From Hevea brasiliensis (lineage: Eukaryota; Streptophyta; Magnoliopsida; Malpighiales; Euphorbiaceae), in NCBI RefSeq assembly GCF_030052815.1, contig NC_079509.1, forward strand, positions 41,968,750 to 42,032,749: DNA of 64,000 nt, in the 5' to 3' direction. A program made the position numbers and the translations under genes. Numbering within the stretch: position 1 is the stretch's first letter; each line of letters starts with the position of its first letter. Positions 1 to 10,863 of this stretch are shown here, in pieces. Under the pieces are notes generated by a model. The model saw nothing but the letters and a program-made list of their open reading frames with translations, had not been told where the DNA came from and ran no database searches.

Positions 1-1130
1 ATAATAGCTACAATTTATAAATATATAATCATTTACATAGCACAAAATAGAATCTATACATCAAAATGTTATAAATATCTTCCCAAAATGGACATAGCTC
101 ATTTAGTTGTATTTACATAAACAAAAGTATGAAGCAACATGTTTCATACAAAAAGGAGAGCACTTATTGAGGATCGACTAATAATCATATACATGCCATC
201 GATCTTTGTCCATATGGAAGCACAACTTTAAGGCCTAATCAAGCGAAACAATATGATATTAGAATTCATCATAAACAGATTACAAAGTTATTATGAGAGC
301 ATGAAAAAGTAGAAAATTGAAATTAAAATATGAGCTTCTAATGTACAATTATATAATTCACCAAATTAAAAATATGATGCTACATATAGGTAGAGAATAT
401 TTGTGACCTTTCGACAAAATGGTTTAATAAACTTGATCAAATCTAGACCATTGTCTTCTTTGATCTACATTTTGCAATTAAAGAAATGCAAGTGTTATAT
501 ATGACAAATATATGGAAATAAAAGCTCGAAATCATTGGTTGATAATAACTTGCTAATTATATTCATTTAACAAAATGAAAGCATCTACATAAATGCAAAA
601 CTAGCACAAATGATATAAAGTAAAAAACATATACCTAGCATCAAAAACAAAAAAGTTAACTTCTTATTAAGTAGTCCTTTTACTTCTCATTCACCTTAGC
701 TATCTTCCTTGATAAATTTCCTTGTGAAATATATAAAGATGATAATTTTCTTCCATTTGACAAAATAGTTTTAGAAAGGTAAATTTATATAACTAAATCA
801 TGTAATGTCCAAGAAATCAAATTATGAGGAAATTAAAGCATATTAGAACTAATAATTGTTTGAATGGATTGCTTCTTAAACACTTTCCCAGGAGTGGACA
901 TGGACATGTGCATTGTTCTTTGATCTAAAATAACAAAGTAGATATTAGTCTCTTGAACCTTTTTTTTTTAAATAAAAAAAAATAAAATGTTATAAAAAAA
1001 TATATTTATATATAAGTACAAACATTTTTCACTTCTTATGTGAATCATGTAAAATTCTATATCTTTTGAAGCAAATTTACGTGTTGATCATTTCATTCTA
1101 GCCTGAAAAGTTGAACATATATTAGAAGAT
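1..1130. other. AT-rich DNA, no gene seen
   Basis: No open frame or RNA gene is supported here. The stretch is AT-rich with short homopolymers, such as a T run followed by A-rich sequence near 960-990. It lies on the 3' side of the minus-strand CACTA element and may be its subterminal region, but I found no convincing CACTA terminus. Confidence 0.4.
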
Positions 1131-1920
1131 ATTAGACACATATAGAAGCAACTCATAGTAATGAGAATGAGGCTATTTATTGTTACATACATCAATATCC
1201 TTCATATGATCATATTCAAGCATTGAATTCTTCATTACCTATAAAGATGAAATAAACAAAATGTAATGATTAACCTGAACAAGATAATGTAATATGTAAT
1301 AATTGTTGAAGTAAGATTGAAGAAGCAAAATAATTAGCTAACAGTGTGGTGAGAATTGTGCGTCAAAGTTATGGGTCCAACCTGAAAGTTCAATAAGTAA
1401 AAAATATAAGGTACATATAGAAGCTATTCCTTAAAAAAAAAAAATAGGTCATTTATTGTTACATACACCAATATCTTCTAAATGATCAATTTCAAGCATT
1501 GAATTCTTTGTAGGATATAAAGAGGACACAATATATTGTCAAAATGTAATGAATCACTTAAATAATATAATGTATAAGTAATAATTCTTAATGTAAACTT
1601 CAAGAAGAAAAGGGCAAAAAAAACTTACACTTTGGTGAGAATCGTGAGTTGGTGAGAATCATGCATTGAGCATTTGTACTTGAAAGTTCAACATGAAGTA
1701 AAAGATATGAAGCACGTAAAAACTCTTTACTAATAAGATTTGGGTCATTTATTGTTACATACATTAATATCCTTCATATGATCAGTTTCTCGCATTAAAT
1801 TCTTTGTAAGATGTAAAGATGGAATAAAATCCTGTAAAAAAAGCAATGAACCATTGACTAAGATAATCTAATAAGTAATAATTGTTGAAGTAAAATTAGA
1901 GAAGGAAAAAATAACTAACA
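1131..1920. repeat. Three diverged tandem copies of a ~270-300 bp unit
   Basis: The phrase ttattgttacatacat followed by aatatc recurs near 1180, 1452 and 1749. Each copy continues with a similar series: a catatgatca-like stretch, gcattgaattctt, a ataaagatg stretch, aagtaataattgttgaag, and taactaacagtg. The copies are clearly diverged, so the triplication is old. The last copy runs into the 3' end of the TNPA-like reading frame, so the repeat probably multiplied an intron or 3' untranslated segment of the CACTA element. Confidence 0.65.
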
Positions 1921-3507
1921 GTGGATACGTAATCAAGCATAGAGGAAAATTCTTGTTGAAGTAATGAGCACATTTCATTTCGTATCTCATCACGCAACTC
2001 GGCCTTCACTTTATCACGAATTTTAGCTTCCTTTTTTGTAGAAAACTCAGCTACTTGTCTTTCCACTTCAACTTGTATTCGAGCATTAATAGCATTTTCA
2101 TCAAGAGTAGAGCCATGTTGATCTTGACCTCCATGATAAACACGTTTCAAAGGAGGCCAGCCTTCTCTCATGCCTCTTTGGTACCTTGATTCATGTCCTA
2201 AAATAAATTATATATGCTTCAGTGGTTGAAAGATTATCCACCCTATGCTCTTCCAATTGTGCTTTATGTAAATCCAATGGCTTTTGATATGCTTCCTCAG
2301 CCTCTTTATCAACCCAATTTCCATCCTTCTTTTTTCTTTGTTTCACAAAAAGTCTTATATACTCTGGTTCTTTGACATTTTCTTTTTAAGTTTTAGATTG
2401 CTACAATTAATAATAAATAACAGTTACAAAGTGTGCTTGACATTAATTAATGCTAAATAAGAAAGTTTAAAACACAATTACCATTTCATATGCAATCTTT
2501 GCAATGGACTTCGTGCCAACACATGCCAACATCTCTTGCTTCTCCCTATTCCTAGAATTGGTCCCACTTATATGCCATAATAGACATAAAATATATATAT
2601 ATATATATATAAGAAATTTAAAAAAATACAGTTAAGGTTTTTAAAATAAGTTTAAAAAAATAGGTGCACTTCAACCAAATAAAAAATAATTGGTTTCACT
2701 TAGATGCTATGTTAGGGCCTCACTGCACTTCTAAAGTGCAACAATGGGCTACACTTTTTAAGTGCATATAATGTGACCCCTTACTTCTTTTGTATTCTTT
2801 AAAAAACTTTTAAAAGATAACTTAATAACAATCAAATTCCATAAAATAACTAAACTTGAAATTTTTTAGTTCCCCAATATTTTTCGACTAACCACTTTCA
2901 ATCTTCTTCGTCAATATCATTAGAACAGTTATTTAACCTTTCCCTATCAGTTTTATACTTGCAATAATACTTCTTCCTCAAGTTGTACTACCAATTTCCA
3001 AATCTTTTCATTATCATTCTCCATGTAGCACAATCAACATTAGAATTGTTAGGAAATACAAACTTTTCTTGAAACCAATAATGTAAGAAATAAATGAAAA
3101 TAAGACTATTGTATCATACACATTTACGAGATATTTAATTAATTTTTGAAAAGTTAAGAGTGAAAAAAAAAAAAAAAAACCTTCACTTCTTTCATGAGCC
3201 GGCCTTTGATCTTTGAATCAATATGTACCCATTTCAAAATATTCAAAGGACAATATTGCTTAACAAGTTAACTTGTCTCAGTAATAAATTATTGTGCATT
3301 TTCACCAATAGCTCTCATCAATAATGGTGGTATATCAACTTTCACTGGTGCTTTGTTTGCCTCTCTCTTCTTTTTCCATTTTGTCCCTCGAGTTCTTCCA
3401 CGTCTAATTCTTACTACTACATTAAGAACTAAAGAAAAGAATGGTACATTGTCAAAAATAATTACAAAACTAAATATATTTTGCAAACAGGACAAGTATT
3501 TAGGCAT
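1896..3507 (-). pseudogene. CACTA TNPA-like protein (Transposase_24 type), degenerate
   Basis: Read on the minus strand, the segment shows scattered blocks typical of the second protein of plant En/Spm elements, which binds subterminal repeats. From 3410 to 3290 there is a basic RGRTRGTKWKKKREANK block and a PPLLMRAIGENAQ block. Near 3020-2890 a CATWRMIMKRFGNW block and a lysine/tyrosine-rich block follow. Near 2580-2480 comes SGTNSRNREKQEMLACVGTK, the hallmark of the Transposase_24 family, then a proline-glutamate block and a charged, possibly coiled-coil C-terminus at 2171-1896 (ERQVAEFSTKKEAKIRDKVK). The blocks are in different frames, separated by AT-rich introns or decay. I infer a dead copy. 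Its partner is the TNPD-like gene upstream on the same strand. Confidence 0.7.
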
Positions 3508-3617
3508 AAGACCATGTTAACAATATACCTGACTCAGCCTCAATTGCCTCTAAAGGTTCAACTTTCATGTTTTAAGTATTTGATAGAAATCTAAACACAT
3601 GCAAGCACCTAAAGTAA

Positions 3618-3618
<1 letters not shown>

Positions 3619-3692
<74 letters not shown>
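3619..3692. repeat. (AAT)n microsatellite
   Basis: An uninterrupted run of about 24 AAT units lies in the intergenic part of the CACTA element. It yields a spurious poly-leucine frame on the minus strand, which is not a gene. Confidence 0.95.
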
Positions 3693-3696
<4 letters not shown>

Positions 3697-3821
3697 AACA
3701 TATCATAAAAAAGTACTTTATACCAAATAATAATTGTACTAAACAATAATAAATGATATAAAAGCACAAAAGAGACTTAAAAAAGTTGTATTATATACCA
3801 TTAATCATTGTCACTATACCC

Positions 3822-3878
3822 ATCATCATCATCTTCTTCTTCTTCTTCTTCTTCTTCCTCTTATTCTTCTTCTTCTCC
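3822..3878. repeat. (TCT)n tract at the 3' end of the TNPD-like frame
   Basis: An imperfect TCT/TCA run encodes on the minus strand an Asp/Glu tail (GDDDDGGEEEE) that ends the last CACTA transposase block. It looks like a microsatellite that grew at the end of a coding region. Confidence 0.85.
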
Positions 3879-4591
3879 TCCATCATCATCATCACCAAAC
3901 ATATCATTATCAATAAAAATTTTCTTAAATTCCTTTCGATTTCTAGTAACATTATGATCTATTATCTCGGGCTTCATGTCATCTCTTGCTAATGGAATAA
4001 GTATATCTTCTCCCTTAACAATAGAAAAATTCAAATTTTCACTCGAATGGGGTTCCCTAACATCCCAATATGTTTTCACTCAAATGGGGTTCCATAAAAT
4101 CCCAATATGGCTCTATATCATAAGTATCTTTCTCTTTATCAAGAGGCATATCATAAAAGTTGCGAGCCATAGTCTTGACTACCAGTAGCCATTTTGTATC
4201 CCATTGGTCTATCACATAATAAACTTGTTCAACTTGGCTTGCTAACACAAATGGCTCATTAGTTTGCAAAAATTATGTGATATTCACGATGATAACCCCA
4301 TTTCCATCTTTCTTCATTCCTTTTTGCTCATCATACACGTCATACCAATCACGTCATAATAGTATAGCTTTTTTGTCCCTACTATATTCCAATTCAATAA
4401 CTTCTCGTAATAAGCCAAAATATTCTCTCTCCACTATGTACATCTCTTTTTATAACAACTCCACTATTTTGTGTTACATGATGGTTGCCATGTTCTTTGG
4501 TATGAAATCTATACCCATTAACATTATAACCATTGCAATAAGAAACTCTTCTAATTGGGCCTTGTGCCAAAAATAGCAGTTCTTTTGTCAC
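3861..4591 (-). pseudogene. CACTA transposase C-terminal region (DUF4216-like)
   Basis: Three minus-strand blocks follow each other. Block 4591-4394 (LAQGPIRRVSYCNGYNVNGYRFHTKEH then TQNSGVV) and block 4269-4057 (NEPFVLASQVEQVYYVIDQWD then WLLVVKTMARNFYDMP) match the DUF4216 region that closes TNPD-like transposases of plant CACTA elements. Block 4079-3861 ends in an acidic run. The segment PHLSEN / PHSSEN occurs twice in the overlap of the last two blocks (near 4080-4030), a short internal duplication. Frame changes between blocks show the gene is inactive. Confidence 0.75.
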
Positions 4592-4900
4592 TCATTTATC
4601 TCTTCTATCCCACAAGTGCATCACCTATCAAGAGATCATAATTATAAAATAACACTATTAAATACATGCAATTAAGTTTTATAAAATCTTATTGTACATT
4701 TACTTACAATGTTGCAAAACCATTTGACCAAGTTGTTATTCTGGACATGATTGACACCTTCATATTCTGTAAAAATAATTGAAATTGATTTTTCTTATTA
4801 CAATATAATTATCAAAATATAAAACTCATAACCTAGTTTACAATCCTTACTCAATGAAGGATTGCACTTTAACACAATTTCTTAAAACATATAGTTGAGC

Positions 4901-7561
4901 TCATGTCAAATCTTCAAAACTCAATTCTCTAGTTTTTGCTTTACTCAAAGGCTTTCTAAATTTTGCAAAAATGGACAAACTCGCATGTTGAGCTTCACCT
5001 TCATAGTTTCTTTCTTTCTGATTAAATCTAGTCTCATTCTTAGATAAATACCTTGAACAAAAGGTGAGACGCTCATCTGCAATATAACCTTCAGCTATTG
5101 ATCCTTCTGGATGAGCTTTGTTTTTAACATAGGACTTAAATTTTCTCATATTCCTAAGACAAAAGAATTAATATAGTTTTAGTTTTAACATAGTATAACA
5201 ATATTTTTTTTATGTGACTAAGAATATGAATATGTGATCTAACCTTTCACAAAGAAACATCCGGTGATATTTAACAGGTCCTGCCAACATTGCTTTCCGT
5301 ACTAAATGTATAGGCAAATGTACCATGACATTAAAAAAGGCAGGAGGAAATATTTTTTCAAGCTTGCAAAGGGTTCTTGTAATGTTGCATTCTAATTTTT
5401 CCAATATCTCCACCCTTAATGCCTTAGAGCATAATTGCTTAAAAAACATTAATTCCAATAATGGCTCATATACTTCTTTGGGTAAGAGCCCACGAAAAGT
5501 AGGAGCAATCAAATCTTGCGTGAAAACATGACAATCATGACTTTTCATTCTAAAAATTTTACCCTCTTGAATATTTACACATCAAGCAAAATTAGAGGAG
5601 TATCCATCTGGAACTTTCAAATTATATAAAAAATGACATACATCTCTCCTTTCTTTTAAAGTCAAAGTATAAGCAGCTACAGGCATTTCATATTTGCTTT
5701 CAATTTTGTGTACAATATGCAACTCCTTGCGAATACCCATCTCCATAAGATCTACCCTTGCATTTACATTGTCTTTAGTTTTTGTAGCAATTCCCATAAT
5801 TGTTCCTAAAATATTTTCACAAATGTTCTTTTCAATATGCATAACATCCAAGTTGTGATGAAGTAAGAGTTTGCTCCAATAAGGCAACTGAAAAAATATG
5901 CTCTTTTTTTTTTTGCAATTAAATTGTAATGAAGATTCACTCCTTTCTCGTTTGTGACTACACTTACTAAACACCACATTATTGCATTCACTCAACTGCT
6001 TAAGAATATCATCTCCTAAAAGATGCTTAAGAGTAGAACGCATTTCAACGGTGCCATCAAAAGATCTCTTATAAAACCTCCACTTATGATTAGCCTCTAA
6101 GAATCTTCGATGACCCATATAACAAAATTTATGACCGTGGGTCAATCTAAGTGAGCATGTGTCACTGTTACAACAAGGACACGCCAAAGCCCCTTTAGTA
6201 CTCTAACCAGACGGATTTGCATATGCTGGGAAGTAATTAACAGTCCACAACAAGGCTGCATGTAACTTGAAATTAGATGAAGAAAAAGCATCATATGTGT
6301 CAAATCCTACTTCCCATAACTCTTGTAATTCTTCTATTAAAGGCTCTAAATAAACATCAATGTTATTTCCAGGAGCCTTTTCTCCAAGAATTAACAAAGA
6401 CAACATAGAAAAATCACTCATTATACACATCCTTGGTGGTAGATTATATGGCATTAACATAACAGGCCATATGCTATAAGAAGTGCTTAAGTTGCCAAAT
6501 GGATTAAAACTATTTGAGGCCAAACCAAGTCTTACATTTCATATGTCCAAAGAGAAATTTGGATATATCTCATCAAATGATTTCCAAGCTTTTGTATCAG
6601 CTGGATGCCTTAACACCCCATCAGCAAAACGTTTATCCTTATGCCAACACATATGAGATGCTATTTTTTAAGACATGTAAAGCCTTTGAAGTCTTGGTAT
6701 CAATGGAAAATGACACAAGACTTTATTAGGAACCTTTTTACCTTTGCCTAAGCCCTCACTATCACCTTTAACACCTTCATTTTTCCACCTTTAGTAACCA
6801 CTAATTGGACAACTTTGAAAGTTGGAATACTTCTTTTGATAAATGATACAATCATTCTTACAAGCATCAATCTTCACATAATTCAATCCCAAATCTTGTG
6901 TATATTTCTTTGCTTCATATGCATTCTTAGGGAATTTCTCATCATGGAGGAATACTTACTTTAATAAATTCAATAACATGGTGAAAGAATTGTCACTCCA
7001 ACTATTAATGCATTTAATATGAAGAAGATGTACAACGAATTCTAGCTTTGAGAAGTTTTTACAACCTGGAAACAACTCTCTCTCAGCATCTTTCATTAAT
7101 CTAACAAATTTCTCAAGCAGCTCCTCATTGACCATAGTCTCACAACCAATCTCATCCATACCTTCACAAATATTTATGCTCCTAACATTGATTATATCTT
7201 GAATCATACCAATTGTCTCATCAAACCCAATAGAATCATCATCACCTATTATCCCATCATTTTCTTCTTCATCACTACTCTCTTCTCCATGCAAAGTCCA
7301 TTTAGTACAATCCCTTAGGATCCCAAATACAATCAAATGAGTGAAAAAATCATCTTTACCAAGAAAAACACAATTGTTGCTGTTATAGCATGGACACCTT
7401 ATTTTACCTCTTGCCCCTACTTTATCAAATGTAAATTTAAGGAACTCCATAATTCGTTTAACATATTTTGGTTTTTGTTTGTTGCCAACACCTCTATGAT
7501 TGATCCAATTTTTTTCCATGACATATACTTGTGTCTCAAAACCAAATCTAGATTCAAACAA
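4901..7561 (-). pseudogene. CACTA (En/Spm) TNPD-like transposase, degenerate
   Basis: This is the catalytic transposase of a plant CACTA element, read on the minus strand. Block 7561-6956 has the transposase-associated N-terminal domain (NWINHRG, later CPCYNSNNCVF, then WTLHGEESSDEEE). From about 6950 to 6203 follows the Transposase_21 region, including LGLNYVKIDACKNDCIIY, RHPADTKAWKSFDEIYPNF, SFNPFGNLSTSYSIWPVML and APGNNIDVYLEPLIEEL. Block 6187-5582 continues it (MACPCCNSDT, MGHRRFLEANHKWR, HHNLDVMHIEKNICENILG). Blocks 5548-5210 and 5149-4901 are DUF4218 (MKSHDCHVFTQDLIAP, LCKLEKIFPPAFFNVMVHL, PEGSIAEGYIADERLTFCSRYL). At least five frame breaks or stops separate the blocks; some may be introns. 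I found no clear CACTA terminal repeat on the right. Confidence 0.85.
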
Positions 7562-7714
7562 ACAAATAATGCAAAATAATTGATCACAAATTTCTTACGG
7601 TATCTTGTATCATATATACAATACAAAATTTAAGGAAAAGCCTAGGAGGAGATATTAAAAATATGGATGGTGTTGAAATAGCTTGCCAAATTTATAACTT
7701 TGTTACTAGGCATC

Positions 7715-7716
<2 letters not shown>

Positions 7717-7766
<50 letters not shown>
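7717..7766. repeat. (AT)n microsatellite
   Basis: About 25 uninterrupted AT/TA units. The poly-Ile/Tyr frame across it is an artefact. Confidence 0.95.
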
Positions 7767-7768
<2 letters not shown>

Positions 7769-7940
7769 AAATTTCCAATCCTGTACCTAGAAAAGATAAC
7801 AATAATCAGTCTATCAGCAGCCTTATTTATCATAATAATGCAGTCCCATCACAAAAGAAAAGAAATGAAAATATATTAATAAATGAAAAGCATATATTAA
7901 ATATCAAGAAAAGATAAATAAATAATTTTGTGTTTATACT

Positions 7941-8976
7941 CTATGAAGCATGGAAACGCCTATCACTTGCATTTCCAAGTGTCAGAAACATTTCCGTCCC
8001 GGAAATGGTGGGACACGGCCTTGAAACATTTCGGGGCCGTGTCCAGAAAATCCAAAAAATGGAAACGCGTTTCCCATTCGGAAACGCGTTTCTCCTAAAA
8101 AAAAGGAAATTGCAGCAGGAGGAGAAGAGGACCCAACTCTCTTTTACTATTTCATTTCCCATCAGCAAGCAACCAGGCCAACAAAATTTACCAAATCAAC
8201 AAACCAAATCTTTTTTTTTTCTTTTAATTACACAATAATACAAAATGTAATAAAAAAGATCAAGGCAAAGCAAAAGCACAGGAATTGAAAGATGAATTAG
8301 AAGAAAGAAAACCCTAGATTAACTAGGCAAAAGTTCAAACAATGACTCACTTGGAAGAGAAGAGATTAGATTGAAAAGACAAATTAGAAATGGATGTTGT
8401 GAGATCTGAAAAAGTTGAAAGGCAATTAAGGAGAAAGAGAGAGGGAGATTAGGGTTTGATAGAATGGAACCAAAAAAGATGATAAAAAGCTGATAATCGG
8501 TGGAGAAGAAGAGTATTAAAGAGAGAGCGTGAGAATGAGAAGAACGGGAGGCTGGCTTTTAACGTTGTGTCGCACATGGCCAGAAAACAAATGCTAGAAA
8601 TGCTAGCTTTTAAGGAGAGAGAGAGAGAGAGAGAAATGCGAGGCTGGCTTTTAAATTGAAAATTTTTATTGTAATTTTTATCTTATTATTTTTACTCTTT
8701 ACTTTATTTTTTAAATTGATTTTAATTGAGATGTAAACTCAAATTTTAATATCTTTAATATATTACTTTTAATAATTATACAAAAGGTGAGAGTTTAAAA
8801 TAAATAATTATTTTTATAATTTTTAATAGATTATTGAATTTATATATATACCCCTATATTTTTTATATTTACGCGCTTCTTTCACGTTTCCATTTCCTAT
8901 ATTTTTTAAAATGTCGTTTTCTAGTGTTCGTTTCCGCGTTTCCCCGTTTTCACGTTTCTGTTTCCATGCTACATAG
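7941..8976. mobile_element. Non-autonomous DNA transposon (hAT- or MULE-like), 1,036 bp
   Basis: The left end CTATGAAGCATGGAAAC (7941-7957) and the right end GTTTCCATGCTACATAG (8960-8976) are inverted repeats with one mismatch. Both are flanked by TTTATACT (7933-7940 and 8977-8984), an 8-bp target duplication; if the shared C is counted the duplication is 9 bp (TTTATACTC). Eight bases would suggest hAT and nine a Mutator-like element; the termini fit neither consensus well. The ends are rich in GGAAACG / CGTTTCC motifs, including a palindromic GGAAACGCGTTTCC near 8061-8095. There is no transposase. The interior has aaaccctag, long GA-rich tracts and a repeated gaggctggctttta, like a captured plant promoter or 5' untranslated region. 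Confidence 0.75.
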
Positions 8977-9179
8977 TTTATACTCAAATGAAACTCAGAT
9001 TTGTGGGCCAGGAGTAGTTTTCTCTATTAGATTGAATTAATTCTTATAAAATTATGTCACTAATTATATAATTATGGTTATTACGAATTTAGCCCATTTT
9101 TAACTTTTGATCCAATTTAACCAAGAACTTTTGATTTAAGACTAATTTAGCCAAAAATCTAGAATTTAATCTACATGCT

Positions 9180-9935
9180 CCACTTTGTAATATTTAATTA
9201 CTAGATGTATTTTTTAATATTAAAATATCATTTTTTATATTTTATAATTAATTAAATAAAATTATCAAAATATTATTTTTATTTTTAGTTATTTATATGA
9301 AAATATAAAAATAACATATTTTTTAAAATTATTAATTAAAATATTAATTATGAAAAAATATATATTTTTTTATTTTCATATAATTAAATAAAATTAAAAT
9401 TAAAATAAAAAATATTATTTTTCATTTTCGTAAAGTTAATTGAAAATAAAAAACTAAAATTAAAATTAAATGTAATTATAATAATTATTATTTTATATTT
9501 TACTATTATTTTTATATAATTAAAATGAAAAAACTATAATATTATATTTTTTTTTATATAAAATATTAAAATTAAAAATCATAATTAACTATACTTAATT
9601 AAATTGAAATATAATAAAAATATTTTTTTATTCTCATAGAATTAATTAAAATTAAAATTATGATTTTAATTTAGATAATTAAAAAGCATTAGTTTTTATA
9701 TATTCTTACAATAAATAAAATTAAAAATTATAATTACAAATATTTAGAATATTATTTTTATATTTTCGTGTTATTAATTAAAATTTAAAAATAAAAATAT
9801 TATTTTTTATACTTTCATATTATTAATAAATATTAAAATTGAAAATATAAAAAATAATTTATTATAATTAATTAATTGACAGGCTCTAAATAATTAACTA
9901 ATAATTACAATTAAAAATATTTAAAAAAAAAAAAA
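9180..9935. repeat. AT-rich degenerate minisatellite-like block
   Basis: Nearly pure A+T sequence in which variants of tattatttttatattttc and attaattaaaattaaaa alternate many times at irregular spacing. No coding frame is present. Confidence 0.6.
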
Positions 9936-10863
9936 GCATTTTCCAACACCCCTGATGTGTGAGTTGATGGGCCAAATGGGTTAAAATATTCCTTTTAGCC
10001 ATTAATCAATTTCTACGTCTCCATATTCTACCAACTTTACTTTAGGTAAGGCTAGAGCAAAAACAAGAAATGTCCACATAAGCAAGAGCTTAGTTTAGCA
10101 TGCTACCAGTAATAAAAGAAGGGCTGCCTTGGAGTAGTTTTAATTCCAGTCCTTTCCATAAGAATGAGTATAGGCCTATAACTTTGGTTAGGCACTGATC
10201 CAATACCGCTAGATAGTTTTTATGTTCTTTAGCAAATTACAAAATCAATAAACAATACAATATGTAACGTGTACATTTTATAGTAACAGATTAATTCCTT
10301 CAACCTTACAGATCCAATAACAATAGAGTGATCTACATCAAAGGAATAAATGGAACATACTGAAGAATCAAAAGATAGCCAACTAATCAAAATTATCTCA
10401 TGGTCAATCCCAATACCCATTTAAGATCACAACACTAATGAACAGAGGTGTGGAATTATTCTATAAAGAAAAATTTATAAGACACATTCTATTTCATCCA
10501 AGTTAACAAAAAGATAACTTGAATGAGCAAAGGGAAACACCAAATCACTTGCAGCTTAACTGAGAAAAAGGGGTCCAAACTTTAATAGGAAATACAACAC
10601 CATATAGACTGCCAATCCACATCATTGAATAAATAGGGAGCAAAGACCTTGTCAACAAATTGGAAACTGCTAAAAATTAACCCAAAATATTATTTTTTGA
10701 AATAATATATTTTTTTATTAACAACTAAAATGCTATTAACAAATCAACACAATTAATCCAATTGGAAATATCTACACAAGACCACCAAATAAAACTAGTA
10801 GAAAATGGCATACAATATGCAAAAACTTGAAGAACATTAACAGGGCAGTTGCACTAGGAGAGC
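9936..10863. other. Intergenic DNA, no gene seen
   Basis: Normal AT-rich plant sequence without a supported frame, RNA gene or recognisable repeat. It lies 3' of the putative minus-strand gene that ends at 10864 and may hold its 3' untranslated region. Confidence 0.4.

Noticed and set aside
3572..3769. Poly-leucine reading frame on the minus strand
   Set aside because: It is only the translation of the (AAT)n microsatellite.
7663..7917. Plus-strand frame with an Ile/Tyr run
   Set aside because: It is the translation of the (AT)n microsatellite and its flanks.
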